This document shows positions 4,828-11,058 of a DNA stretch of 26,262 nucleotides, in pieces. The notes under the pieces were generated by a model. That model saw only the letters and a program-made list of their open reading frames with translations, searched no databases and had not been told where the DNA came from. The DNA lies in the IMG/VR virus record IMGVR_UViG_3300021091_000364, positions 1 to 26,262 of that record; one strand, 5' to 3'. The position numbers were made by a program, and so were the translations under genes. Positions within the stretch are counted from its first letter, which is position 1, and every line of letters begins with the position of its first letter. The stretch comes from a virus.

Positions 4828-5162
4828 TACTGAAGCAGTAGGTCTAAAATGGTTCTGCGTAGGCTAACCGCATGCAGTTGCCATGTGGACACGTTTAGGT
4901 ATCGCTTGTTCTTGGTGGCCTTGGCGTGCTTACAAGCATCTTCCCCGAAAGCGAAGTACCGGCAGACACGAATGCACTTTGACGCTCGGCATATCACAAT
5001 GTACTCGTCCTCGTTGAGCTTACCCTGATAGGTTGTCATCGCGTTTTGAATGGCTTTAGCCATCTGCCCATATTCAAACTGTGACTTGGTCTCACGCTTC
5101 GAAACAAGGTATCCAGAACTAAGCTTGACGGCTTTCATCTGATGGTTTATGTAGTCGTACAT
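4827..5162 (-). CDS. Cysteine-containing hypothetical protein
   Basis: A 111-residue basic protein starting MYDYINHQMKAVKLSSGYLV. A cysteine cluster in the middle (CRASKCIRVCRYFAFGEDACKH) gives C-x4-C-x3-C-x9-C-x-H spacing, which could bind zinc. The flanks are helical (EYGQMAKAIQNAMTTYQGKL) and end in RRTILDLLLQ. I know no family with this exact arrangement. Its stop shares one base with the start of the resolvase-like gene and its start overlaps the preceding gene by 16 nt, so it belongs to the same translational chain. A nucleic-acid-binding role would fit the company but is an inference. Confidence 0.8.
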   Translation of the reverse strand: MYDYINHQMKAVKLSSGYLVSKRETKSQFEYGQMAKAIQNAMTTYQGKLNEDEYIVICRASKCIRVCRYFAFGEDACKHAKATKNKRYLNVSTWQLHAVSLRRTILDLLLQ

Positions 5163-5434
5163 GGCTCTTGGGTTTCTATTGGTTCAAAGAATTGCTCACA
5201 AAAGGCGTATACCGAATGCTGACTACGCTGGGTGAAACGAGTGCTGTCACCGCTGTCAAAGGCGAAGGTACCGATGTCAAGTATCTCTTCAAGGGTTAAC
5301 CTCATTATGTCATCCTTGGTTCTTAGCACTTCGATGACCCTTGATGCACCCCTTGGGTACGAGTCAAGGCTGTCAATAATCGATTTGCGATAAGGGTCTT
5401 TGATCCGGTCGTAGAGAGTTTGCTTCTTGGGCAT
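5147..5434 (-). CDS. Small hypothetical protein
   Basis: A 95-residue protein starting MPKKQTLYDRIKDPYRKSII. It is mostly helical: a basic N-terminus, then SRVIEVLRTKDDIMRLTLEEILDIGTFAFDSGDSTRFTQRSQHSVYAF and an acidic tail. The segment after residue 35 resembles no motif I can name. The start is set by the linker CTAAACCCAACAAACT just before the ATG. It overlaps the downstream gene by 16 nt and is itself overlapped by the end of the upstream coiled-coil gene by 62 nt. Confidence 0.8.
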   Translation of the reverse strand: MPKKQTLYDRIKDPYRKSIIDSLDSYPRGASRVIEVLRTKDDIMRLTLEEILDIGTFAFDSGDSTRFTQRSQHSVYAFCEQFFEPIETQEPCTTT

Positions 5435-5585
5435 AGTTTGTTGGGTTTAGTTGTTGGTTGACGATTTTTCTAAGCATTTCGTTCTCTTGTTTAACAAGAG
5501 CTAGTTCCCGCTCCATCGTGTGGATGCGATCAACGTGGTACTCAATCAGTGAGTGAGCAAGTTGTCCTGTTGGGTATCTGTTCAT
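5373..5585 (-). CDS. Small coiled-coil protein
   Basis: A 70-residue protein starting MNRYPTGQLAHSLIEYHVDR. Residues about 11-44 form a heptad-like helix (HSLIEYHVDRIHTMERELALVKQENEMLRKIV), a likely dimeric coiled coil, followed by a polar tail ending RPLSQIDY. The helix spans the part before the next gene. The tail is read through the next gene's start linker: the linker's TAA is out of frame here, so translation runs 62 nt into the next gene. The tail may therefore be a by-product of losing the in-frame stop. Its own ATG follows CTAAACCCAAACAACC. Confidence 0.7.
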   Translation of the reverse strand: MNRYPTGQLAHSLIEYHVDRIHTMERELALVKQENEMLRKIVNQQLNPTNYAQEANSLRPDQRPLSQIDY

Positions 5586-5597
5586 GGTTGTTTGGGT

Positions 5598-5909
5598 TTA
5601 GAATGGATAAATAAGTACAGTACCCGGATCGTACCACTCGCAGTACCATCCGTGGTTGGCTAGTTCTTCAGAGAAAGCCTTGAGTACACCACCCTCATAA
5701 AGGTTTGAGTCGTTGTAGTAGTCAAAGATTCTCTTGCGTCGGTAGGTATCTCCGTGTTCACCGGAGACCCACAATCCCTTCACATAGTCAGGTGGAAGGG
5801 AGCTTGGATCGTCACCGAAGAACTCTTCGGAGTGTCGCACAAAGTCAATGTGCTTTTCAAGGTAGCACATAACGCCTACCCTGCATTTGGAAATGGTTTG
5901 TGTTGGCAT
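5598..5909 (-). CDS. Hypothetical protein
   Basis: A 103-residue acidic, aromatic-rich protein starting MPTQTISKCRVGVMCYLEKH. The second half (VSGEHGDTYRRKRIFDYYND, then AFSEELANHGWYCEWYDPGTVLIYPF) looks like a compact alpha/beta domain ending on a strand. I do not recognise a family. The ATG follows a variant linker (CTAATCCCATAAACT), and its TAA stop begins the linker of the next gene. It is one of the many single-domain accessory genes of the leftward array. Confidence 0.85.
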   Translation of the reverse strand: MPTQTISKCRVGVMCYLEKHIDFVRHSEEFFGDDPSSLPPDYVKGLWVSGEHGDTYRRKRIFDYYNDSNLYEGGVLKAFSEELANHGWYCEWYDPGTVLIYPF

Positions 5910-5912
5910 AGT

Positions 5913-6410
5913 TTATGGGATTAGTTTATACTTGCGTCCGTTGTGTTCAATGGTTTCAGGTGTGCGCTTGTCTATGATTCTGCCTTTTGAATCTTCAAAA
6001 TAGCTTTGATTAAATTCAGAATCCCATTCCATCTTTGCCCAATATCCATCTGAATACTCACGGTAGACTTCCATGCCTTTAGAATCGTATTCCCACTTTT
6101 CCCAAGTTCCATCGGAATACTTAATAGAGATTAGATTGCCTTGAGAATCATATTCCTTCCTATACCAATATTTATTTGAAGTCTCATGGTAGATTTCGTC
6201 ACTTTCAGAATTGTATTTCCACTTTTCCCAATCCCCACCTGAATCCTCAATACGGGTTAGATTACCTTTAGAATCGTATTCCGACTTTACCCAAAATCCA
6301 TCTGAATACTCAGCGTAGATTTTTTTACCATCCTTGTTCAGGATTTTTATCTCACCATTCACCTCAAAATCCCACTTCAGCCATTGGCCGATTGTTTTTT
6401 TGTTTTCCAT
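5913..6410 (-). CDS. Tandem 21-residue repeat protein
   Basis: A 165-residue protein built from five consecutive 21-residue repeats, residues about 35-140, with the consensus S-D-G-x-W-x-K-x-E-Y-D-S-K-G-N-x-x-x-x-E-Y, plus degenerate half-units at both ends. It ends NGRKYKLIP. The Y-D-S-x-G-N core recalls YD/RHS-type beta repeats and MORN-like strand hairpins, which form extended beta structures for binding. No enzyme motif or export signal is visible. The repeats are diverged in DNA, so the array is old rather than a recent slippage product. It has its own near-consensus promoter, unlike most neighbours, so it may be expressed separately. The partner it binds is unknown. Confidence 0.85.
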   Translation of the reverse strand: MENKKTIGQWLKWDFEVNGEIKILNKDGKKIYAEYSDGFWVKSEYDSKGNLTRIEDSGGDWEKWKYNSESDEIYHETSNKYWYRKEYDSQGNLISIKYSDGTWEKWEYDSKGMEVYREYSDGYWAKMEWDSEFNQSYFEDSKGRIIDKRTPETIEHNGRKYKLIP

Positions 6411-6429
6411 GCGTTGTTTGTTTAGATTG

Positions 6430-6461
6430 TAAATGTAAAAATTAAAGTTGACATTTCAAAA
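6430..6461 (-). promoter_or_regulatory. Internal promoter of the leftward array
   Basis: On the minus strand, TTTTG (6461-6457) is followed after 19 nt by TACATTTA (6437-6430), one base off TAnnTTTG with ideal spacing. It lies in the largest gap of this part of the array, upstream of the 21-residue-repeat gene. Confidence 0.6.
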
Positions 6462-6463
6462 TA

Positions 6464-6763
6464 TTAGTCGGTGAAATATTCCTTACGCTTAGATACCTCT
6501 GAGAAGTCATCAGGGAGATCGTAACTACCGGATGGATGTCTGAATACAAACACCTCGGTAATCGTGCTGTAATCGCACGCAGGAGCTTGGCTGACCCTTA
6601 CCGGGCCAACGGTGTTGACCCATGCAGAATCGTAATTGTCGTAAGACTCAGACTCAAATAGCTTGGGCGTACCGGTTGCGGGGTCTACCCTGTAGTGTTC
6701 TAAAAGGTAGTAGACAGAGTCGCATACATCGTGCAAACTCTTCTCATAATAAGGATTACTCAT
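6464..6763 (-). CDS. Hypothetical protein
   Basis: A 99-residue acidic protein starting MSNPYYEKSLHDVCDSVYYL. An N-terminal helix (LHDVCDSVYYLLEHYRV) is followed by a strand-rich part (VGPVRVSQAPACDYSTITEVFVFRHPSGSYDL) and a charged tail ending EYFTD. There is no recognisable motif. It begins 8 nt inside the end of the preceding gene, so it is probably made by coupled translation, and its end is followed by the promoter at 6430-6461, which closes this sub-block of the array. Confidence 0.8.
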   Translation of the reverse strand: MSNPYYEKSLHDVCDSVYYLLEHYRVDPATGTPKLFESESYDNYDSAWVNTVGPVRVSQAPACDYSTITEVFVFRHPSGSYDLPDDFSEVSKRKEYFTD

Positions 6764-7076
6764 AATTGTGGAATTTAACTTCGGTTTGAACTACTCTAAA
6801 AATAATCATTTGCGATTCTTCTTCAATCATTTGGATGATTCTGTTACGAAACTCTTCAATCGTTTCGTCTTCGTATGCAGGTTCTACGGGTAGGTACACG
6901 CCATTCGGTAGGCCAAGCTTTGCAAGAGAGAACCTAGTGCCATAGGATGAATGACCATCGTACAAGATATGCTTGATGGATCCGTCAACCAGGTTGGTTA
7001 ACAGCGTGTAGTCACCACCACCTATGTCGGTGAGTTGAAGGTGTAGTACTTTGGATTTGATAAATGGTTTGCTCAT
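6756..7076 (-). CDS. Hypothetical protein
   Basis: A 106-residue protein starting MSKPFIKSKVLHLQLTDIGG. The first half is strand-rich (VLHLQLTDIGGGDYTLLTNLVDGSIKHILYDGH) and the second has a helix (DETIEEFRNRIIQMIEEESQ) followed by a strand (MIIFRVVQTEVKF). This is a plausible single alpha/beta domain with no catalytic signature. Its ATG directly follows CTAAACCCTAAACCC, a clear example of the start linker. It overlaps the next gene by 8 nt. Confidence 0.85.
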   Translation of the reverse strand: MSKPFIKSKVLHLQLTDIGGGDYTLLTNLVDGSIKHILYDGHSSYGTRFSLAKLGLPNGVYLPVEPAYEDETIEEFRNRIIQMIEEESQMIIFRVVQTEVKFHNYE

Positions 7077-7080
7077 GGGT

Positions 7081-7326
7081 TTAGGGTTTAGTGATGTTGA
7101 TAGGAGAAAAGGTTTCGATAACTACTCTAGCACCGCAGGACATAAGAGCCTTGGTGTCGCATCCTGATCCTGAGTAGATGATTTTGCTAGGACCAAGGAT
7201 TTCCACCTCGTTGCAGTAGGTATTCTTTCTGCCCTGCTTGATGGTGATAACCGGTAGGTCCGTGCCATTTGTCTTGTTGGATCGGATGTGGTGTTGGTTG
7301 ACGTGGATTCTGGTAGGTGATTTCAT
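7081..7326 (-). CDS. Conserved small phage protein (RIHVNQH family)
   Basis: An 81-residue protein belonging to a small phage family I recognise by pattern but not by name: R-I-H-V-N-Q-H-x-I-x-x-N, a central P-V-I-T-I-K-x-G-x-x-N-x-Y-C-x-E-V-x-I-x-G-P-S and a terminal CGARVVIET. Members are found beside other small accessory genes in many phages and integrated elements, and their function is not known to me. The strand-rich sequence suggests a compact beta fold. The sequence is complete at both ends. It follows a variant linker (CTAAAACCATAATGT). Confidence 0.85.
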   Translation of the reverse strand: MKSPTRIHVNQHHIRSNKTNGTDLPVITIKQGRKNTYCNEVEILGPSKIIYSGSGCDTKALMSCGARVVIETFSPINITKP

Positions 7327-7344
7327 ACATTATGGTTTTAGTTG

Positions 7345-7737
7345 TTAACAGAACATAATTTCGCCCATAAACACCGTCTGAAGGATGACATCTGCGTCTT
7401 CGGCATCGTCTTGCTCTTCAATGAAGTTTAAGATGTTTCTGACAGGTGCATTGCAGACCTTGTCGTGTATGTCTTGCAAGTCGATAGGCCACGGCTCCTC
7501 TCCTCCTTCTACGTCGAAGTAGGTGAGATGACCACCTCCACGCAGTATCTCAAGGAGGATGTCTTCTAGACATGGTGACTCGCCCTTTTCTTTGAGGCGT
7601 TTCTTGGCTCGCACGTACGACTCGTCGTGCCAACGCAATTCCAGTCCATAGCCATTCATGTAGCCAGTGCTATACGCATTGCATAGCGCTGAGAAGAAGA
7701 TTTCTTCTGATTCTTGGGGTGTTAAAACGATTTTCAT
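7345..7737 (-). CDS. Hypothetical acidic protein
   Basis: A 130-residue acidic protein starting MKIVLTPQESEEIFFSALCN. The segment SALCNAYSTGYMNGYGLELRW is followed by a helix with many charges (SYVRAKKRLKEKGESPCLEDILLEILRGG), a G-G-H-L-T-Y-F-D motif, and a C-terminal acidic helix (DDAEDADVILQTVFMGEIMFC). It resembles uncharacterised proteins of Bacteroidota phages in which a L-x-x-I-L-x-x-G-G-x-L-x-x-x-D core recurs; no function is known to me. Its ATG follows CTAAACCCCAAACCCT, the most typical start linker in the window. Confidence 0.85.
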   Translation of the reverse strand: MKIVLTPQESEEIFFSALCNAYSTGYMNGYGLELRWHDESYVRAKKRLKEKGESPCLEDILLEILRGGGHLTYFDVEGGEEPWPIDLQDIHDKVCNAPVRNILNFIEEQDDAEDADVILQTVFMGEIMFC

Positions 7738-7752
7738 AGGGTTTGGGGTTTA
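7738..7752 (-). promoter_or_regulatory. Type example of the stop/start linker
   Basis: On the minus strand, TAA (stop of the gene at 7750-8034) is followed by ACCCCAAACCCT and then the ATG at 7737. It contains no G and no Shine-Dalgarno match. The same layout recurs before most leftward starts: 3630, 5434, 5585, 7076, 8034, 8459, 8670, 8903, 9415, 9678, 10437, 11038, 11274 and 11711, with looser forms at 2121, 3121, 5909, 6410, 7326, 9118, 12217, 12710 and 12859. Confidence 0.8.
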
Positions 7753-8034
7753 GAATTTGATGTTTAATTGTGCTAAGATAGATACGGATTTGTCTGGATG
7801 CTCATCTTCAATCTCTTGTTTGAGGTCTCCGAGTTGGTCAATGTCAAGGTCATCGAGCTTGATGGGGTTGTGGTACTGCTCCCCCCATAGGGGGCTTGGC
7901 TTGGCATCCTTGTCCTTCTCAAACAAGGTGCGTTCCTTGATGTGGAGGACGCATCCCTTTAGGAATACCAAGTCTTCTTGGTGTAGGCATATTTGTCGGA
8001 TGCCATTGCCGTAATTGAGGGTGGTGTTGTTCAT
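7750..8034 (-). CDS. Hypothetical protein
   Basis: A 94-residue acidic protein starting MNNTTLNYGNGIRQICLHQE. The middle (DLVFLKGCVLHIKERTLFEKDKDAKPSPLWGEQY) may carry a strand-helix pair, and the end is a helix (LDIDQLGDLKQEIEDEHPDKSVSILAQLNIKF). No motif is recognised. Start and stop are both set by linkers: it begins after TTAAACCCCTAAATC, and its TAA opens the linker of the next gene. Confidence 0.8.
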   Translation of the reverse strand: MNNTTLNYGNGIRQICLHQEDLVFLKGCVLHIKERTLFEKDKDAKPSPLWGEQYHNPIKLDDLDIDQLGDLKQEIEDEHPDKSVSILAQLNIKF

Positions 8035-8045
8035 GATTTAGGGGT

Positions 8046-8459
8046 TTAAGGGTCTATGAGATGATTTTTTAGATATAAGAGAATCGTAGGGAATCTTGAT
8101 TTGGAAAACAAGTCGGGGAAAATAGAGTCATCTCTGACCCACTGACCAAAGGGTATCGTTGGTTGAAGGAACGAGAGGATGTCGAGTAAGATGTCGTACT
8201 CCTGCATATCTGCCTCTACTTGGGTGTCCTTCTCGTAGTCTTGACACCATTGTTTGCCAGCGTCAAGCATAGGCCAAGGGTTCAGCGTGTCTACTCCTTC
8301 GTCGGTTAGCCTAGTGCCGAAGTGGTCCACGATGGCGTGCCTATCTTCACTTGCTTCGTCGGGCCTGCGATGTGCTACCTGACCATCCTCGGTTATGACG
8401 AGGTAGTCTGCGTTTGGTCCATGCGTTTGCTTGGACACAAAAATAATTCTGTATTTCAT
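8046..8459 (-). CDS. Hypothetical protein
   Basis: A 137-residue acidic protein starting MKYRIIFVSKQTHGPNADYL. The opening strands (YRIIFVSKQ and ADYLVITEDGQVAHRRP) are followed by a long mixed segment with several tryptophans (NPWPMLDAGKQWCQDYEKD) and a hydrophobic helical end (FPTILLYLKNHLIDP). No catalytic motif or signal peptide is seen. Its start follows CTAAACCCCAACCCT. The 30 bp just before it are nearly identical to those before the next upstream start at 8670. Confidence 0.85.
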   Translation of the reverse strand: MKYRIIFVSKQTHGPNADYLVITEDGQVAHRRPDEASEDRHAIVDHFGTRLTDEGVDTLNPWPMLDAGKQWCQDYEKDTQVEADMQEYDILLDILSFLQPTIPFGQWVRDDSIFPDLFSKSRFPTILLYLKNHLIDP

Positions 8460-8461
8460 AG

Positions 8462-8491
8462 GGTTGGGGTTTAGATGTTTGCTTCTACAAA
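8462..8491. repeat. 30-bp direct repeat, copy 1
   Basis: This differs by one base from 8673-8702. It covers the start linker of the gene at 8046-8459 plus the last bases of the gene at 8485-8670. Here the shared bases that encode FVEANI in copy 2 are read in another frame and end early at TAG. Confidence 0.85.
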
Positions 8492-8670
8492 TCTTGCTCT
8501 AACGCTCGGCATTCAATCTCGGCGAGCGACACCTCGATGTGGTGCTCGTCGCATGACATTTCGCTACCGACGATGATGTAAACACATCCGCCGTCTTCGT
8601 ATGCGGTGATGCCTTTGCTCTCGTACCATGCAAGGCATAAGGCAATGTTGCGGGGGTCAAGTTCTATCAT
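8485..8670 (-). CDS. Small hypothetical protein flanked by direct repeat
   Basis: A 61-residue acidic protein starting MIELDPRNIALCLAWYESKG. The pattern is helix, strand (AYEDGGCVYIIVGS), loop and helix (HHIEVSLAEIECRALEQDL), i.e. a small alpha/beta domain without known motifs. The gene is bracketed by a 30-bp direct repeat (8462-8491 and 8673-8702). It ends with TAG inside the left copy, six codons earlier than the frame that uses the right copy. This is the sort of junction expected if the gene was inserted as a cassette by recombination between linkers. Confidence 0.8.
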   Translation of the reverse strand: MIELDPRNIALCLAWYESKGITAYEDGGCVYIIVGSEMSCDEHHIEVSLAEIECRALEQDL

Positions 8671-8672
8671 GG

Positions 8673-8702
8673 GGTTGGAGTTTAGATGTTTGCTTCTACA
8701 AA
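8673..8702. repeat. 30-bp direct repeat, copy 2
   Basis: This partner of 8462-8491, with one mismatch, covers the linker before the 8670 start and the last codons (FVEANI, stop) of the gene at 8682-8903. Confidence 0.85.
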
Positions 8703-8903
8703 GGATGTGATTTCGTCTTGTTCTTCATCGGTTAGTTCCTTTTGGTCTGGAGGCCATATCCTAGCGTGGATTTCAAGTTCCCATTCGCCGGATCGTACCA
8801 TCACGGATCCCGATATGGTCTTCCCATTGTACTCGAGTTCCCATTCGTAGTCCTTCTTTATCTCTTCGGATGTTAGGTCTAATTTAAGGTTTTGTGGTTT
8901 CAT
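8682..8903 (-). CDS. Small acidic hypothetical protein
   Basis: A 73-residue acidic protein starting MKPQNLKLDLTSEEIKKDYE. It has a meander of strands (YEWELEYNGKTISGSVMVRSGEWELEIHARIW) followed by an acidic helix (TDEEQDEITSFVEANI). The repeated W-E-L-E motif in two strands hints at a small beta sheet. No function is recognised. Its strong negative charge and size are typical of phage proteins that inhibit host nucleic-acid enzymes by mimicking DNA, but that is only a possibility. Its last codons form part of the duplicated 30-bp segment. Confidence 0.8.
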   Translation of the reverse strand: MKPQNLKLDLTSEEIKKDYEWELEYNGKTISGSVMVRSGEWELEIHARIWPPDQKELTDEEQDEITSFVEANI

Positions 8904-8914
8904 TTGATAAGGGT

Positions 8915-9118
8915 TTAAAGGTTGGTTTCTTCTTCGTCAAGGTAGTATTCGGCTTTGTGCCCAAGGTTGCAGAGAACGTCTTCTAAATAGTCTGCATCAT
9001 ACGAATCAACATCTCCGTCTTTGATTGCTCGGACTGCTTCCTCAAAAGTTTCCGCTTCTATCTTAAAGCGACGCACCATTAGGATTGGAGTTTCTTCGAT
9101 TATGTTGAATATTTTCAT
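8915..9118 (-). CDS. Small acidic hypothetical protein
   Basis: A 67-residue acidic protein starting MKIFNIIEETPILMVRRFKI. The central E-A-E-T-F-E-E-A-V-R-A-I-K-D-G-D-V-D pattern matches small one-domain proteins built as strand, helix (EEAVRAIKDG) and acidic strand or helix, often annotated only as hypothetical in phages. About a third of residues are Asp or Glu. The start follows TTTAAACCC-like bases only loosely (CTAAAACCAATGTCAA belongs to its own leader). No enzyme motif is present. Confidence 0.8.
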   Translation of the reverse strand: MKIFNIIEETPILMVRRFKIEAETFEEAVRAIKDGDVDSYDADYLEDVLCNLGHKAEYYLDEEETNL

Positions 9119-9130
9119 TTGACATTGGTT

Positions 9131-9415
9131 TTAGATTACAGGTAATACACTAAGTTCCTCGCCTTCTTGTTGGTAGAACAAGCTGCCGCCATCATTTCCC
9201 TCATCGTCCATAGATGGAATACATAGTGTTCCGTTGTCCAACTCAAAACAAATAGGTCGTTTGTGCCAGTCCATAAGTTCCATTTCTTCGTCGGTAAGAT
9301 AACGAACGCGCTTAATAAATCGTCCTAGCAAGACTCTCTTACTTTGTCTTATCCAATAGGTGTTTAATTCTTGATTTCTTTTTTGTCTGTTGGTTTCTTG
9401 CATATTTGTTTTCAT
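9131..9415 (-). CDS. Conserved small phage protein (RYLTDEEM family)
   Basis: A 94-residue protein. The part from residue 30 (LLGRFIKRVRYLTDEEMELMDW, then ICFELDNGTLCIPSMDDEGNDGGSLFYQ, ending LPVI) matches a small phage family I recognise by pattern: I-x-x-V-R-Y-L-T-x-E-E, a L-D-N/D-G-T strand, P-S-x-D-D-E-G-N-D-G-G and a final LPV. Its function is unknown to me. The linker CTTAAACCCCAAACCT selects the ATG at 9415 rather than the internal ATG four codons on. The first 25 residues are polar and probably disordered. Confidence 0.85.
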   Translation of the reverse strand: MKTNMQETNRQKRNQELNTYWIRQSKRVLLGRFIKRVRYLTDEEMELMDWHKRPICFELDNGTLCIPSMDDEGNDGGSLFYQQEGEELSVLPVI

Positions 9416-9435
9416 AGGTTTGGGGTTTAAGGGTT
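9412..9435. repeat. 24-bp start-linker repeat, copy 1
   Basis: Identical to 9675-9698. It includes the ATG of the gene at 9131-9415 and the stop of the gene at 9427-9678. Confidence 0.85.
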
Positions 9436-9678
9436 GTTTAGTTTAGAAATTTCATCGTAGATTGAGTCGTTGATTATTGCCATAATTTGGTCTTCAACTT
9501 TTGTGATGGCATTCTCAAGAAGATTTCGTTTGTCGGCATTTGACATATTTTCTACCAATGCCTGATTAGGATGTCCTTCGGCTTGAAGATCCACATCCTC
9601 CTCCGACCAGATGAGTGATGAACATCTGTGAATCGTAAGAGTTGAATAGGGGTTTGGGTTTGGTTCAGTGTTGTTCAT
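9427..9678 (-). CDS. Small hypothetical protein
   Basis: An 83-residue acidic protein starting MNNTEPNPNPYSTLTIHRCS. The N-terminus is polar and proline-rich, the centre is acidic (WSEEDVDLQAEGHPNQAL), and the C-terminal half is one long helix (NADKRNLLENAITKVEDQIMAIINDSIYDEISKL) that could pair as a coiled coil. No motif points to a function. Both ends lie in an identical 24-bp linker sequence, so the whole gene is a clean cassette between two copies of the same junction. Confidence 0.8.
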   Translation of the reverse strand: MNNTEPNPNPYSTLTIHRCSSLIWSEEDVDLQAEGHPNQALVENMSNADKRNLLENAITKVEDQIMAIINDSIYDEISKLNNP

Positions 9679-9698
9679 AGGTTTGGGGTTTAAGGGTT
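9675..9698. repeat. 24-bp start-linker repeat, copy 2
   Basis: Identical to 9412-9435. It includes the ATG of the gene at 9427-9678 and the stop of the gene at 9697-10437. Confidence 0.85.
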
Positions 9699-10437
9699 AG
9701 TGTACATTGATGCTGACTGCTTTCTTGCCCTTGCCCAGGATGCCCGAGCATAGGCCACATTTCTCACAGGTGGACTTGTATCCTGCCTCCTTGGATGCAG
9801 GGCACTGCACCCCAACAACGGGGTCGTCCTTGCCCTTGGCTAGGAAGGAACGGTAATCAATCTCCCCGGCCAACTCGACCTCGGATTCGGTATGCACCGA
9901 AGCCATGAACCAGGATGCGTAAGGCTTCGCCCAATCCTTCGCCCACTGATGGGTGTACCCAGTCCACGTGGATGAGACACGAGCCATTTGGGAGACCAAG
10001 GTTGCATCCATTAGGCTTGGCTCACCATAAGTACCAAAACGGATGTATCGCCCCTCAGAGAGGCTGAGAATGCGTGTACGCTTATCCTCGTTGAAGGGGG
10101 TGAGGTGTTCTCGCTTGATGCTACGCAGTTGGGCGAGGAATCCGGTGTACTGCTGAAACTTGTGGGTGTAGCATTCCCCATTGCCCGAGTTGCCCGAATA
10201 AGGGCAGTCCAAGCAGTTGGATGAGTCGAGTGCGAAGAAGTCTTGCATCGTAATCTTCCTCCCGCAGTTGGCTATCTCCCATTGCTCAAGGGAATAGGTA
10301 TTGGTTTGGATGATGGATGCATTGGACTCGGTGATCTTCTCGTTGGAGGATGGAGCCAGGGCGATGACGAACAGGTTTGGCCCGTCAACATAGACGATTT
10401 TCTCGGTGTGTCGTCGCGGGATTTTGCGTGGTTTCAT
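9697..10437 (-). CDS. Conserved phage protein with cysteine clusters
   Basis: A 246-residue protein. The ATG at 10437 (MKPRKIPRRHTEKIVYVDGP) follows a linker and is preferred to an upstream start inside the neighbouring gene. A first cysteine pair lies at SNCLDCPYSG, then GECY. The centre has the R-F-G-T-Y-G-E-P-S-L and TGYTHQWA motifs and a strand ASWFMASVHTESE. The end has a four-cysteine zinc-ribbon-like cluster (CPASKEAGYKSTCEKCGLCS). I recognise this as a phage family of unknown function that occurs in many phages and that always keeps the G-x-Y-G, G-Y-T-H-x-W and terminal C-x-x-C motifs. The conservation of polar and cysteine residues suggests a metal-dependent enzyme, but the reaction is not known to me. 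Confidence 0.85.
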   Translation of the reverse strand: MKPRKIPRRHTEKIVYVDGPNLFVIALAPSSNEKITESNASIIQTNTYSLEQWEIANCGRKITMQDFFALDSSNCLDCPYSGNSGNGECYTHKFQQYTGFLAQLRSIKREHLTPFNEDKRTRILSLSEGRYIRFGTYGEPSLMDATLVSQMARVSSTWTGYTHQWAKDWAKPYASWFMASVHTESEVELAGEIDYRSFLAKGKDDPVVGVQCPASKEAGYKSTCEKCGLCSGILGKGKKAVSINVH

Positions 10438-10447
10438 ACATAGGGGT

Positions 10448-11038
10448 TTAGGTGGTTTGTTCTTCTTCGTTGTACGTTTCAAGGACGTGTAACCGGTCTT
10501 CTTCTTTTAGGAATGGTAGTCCTTCCACGAAATCCTCGGCACTGAGACCTTCTTCTTTGGCGGACTCTATTTGCCACTCCAATTCATTTTTCATCCATTG
10601 GTCGGAGTCCATTGTGTACACTCCTTCGTGGTATTCCCATTCCTCCTCATGGACGCATAGTTCTCCTTCCTCTTTGCCTTCCCACTCAAGGGTTACCCTC
10701 CCTGCGAAGTTGCAACCACACTCGCTATACTCCAGTACCGCATTGGTTCTGTACTTTTCGCATAGGGTTATCACGAATGGCACACATGGAGACCAAGCCG
10801 TGTCAAAGCTCAAGGCCAGTTCGATATCCCCGTCCTCGTAAAAGGTACTTATTTGTTCGATGTCCCACTTTGTCCCGTATCGGGAGCAGTTGTGTTTATA
10901 CCAATCATCCTCTGCAAAGGATGGGTCTTTGCCGATGAGATTCTCAAATGCGTTTTCCTTTTGGAAACCTTCGTTGATTTGACGGATTGCATCCGCACTA
11001 CCTGTAACGACGAGGTAGTTTGAGCACCAGTTTGGCAT
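10448..11038 (-). CDS. YubB/Api92-like ferredoxin-fold protein
   Basis: A 196-residue protein starting MPNWCSNYLVVTGSADAIRQ. The MPNWC-x-N-x-L-x-V-x-G start, the DWY-x-x-N-x-x-x-(Y)GTKWD motif, the D-T-A-W-S-P motif and Y-x-E-x-G-C-x-F-A-G are the signature of the YubB/Api92-like ferredoxin-fold domain (DUF1281 type) common in phages and plasmids. Despite the name it has no iron-sulfur cluster; the fold is a small alpha/beta sandwich. The role is not established. An acidic C-terminal helix-rich extension (HEEEWEYHEG to EDRLHVLETYNEEEQTT) follows the domain. Its ATG follows CTAAACCCCATCTATC. Confidence 0.9.
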   Translation of the reverse strand: MPNWCSNYLVVTGSADAIRQINEGFQKENAFENLIGKDPSFAEDDWYKHNCSRYGTKWDIEQISTFYEDGDIELALSFDTAWSPCVPFVITLCEKYRTNAVLEYSECGCNFAGRVTLEWEGKEEGELCVHEEEWEYHEGVYTMDSDQWMKNELEWQIESAKEEGLSAEDFVEGLPFLKEEDRLHVLETYNEEEQTT

Positions 11039-11058
11039 GATAGATGGGGTTTAGAGGG

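Noticed and set aside
7077-7090. CCCTAAA repeats resembling a plant-type telomere
   Set aside because: Only one or two units occur, always between a stop and a start; they are the start linker, not a telomere.
10438-10482. Upstream extension of the 9697-10437 gene
   Set aside because: The extra 15 codons lie inside the neighbouring gene and are Lys/Pro-rich; the linker sits right before the chosen ATG.
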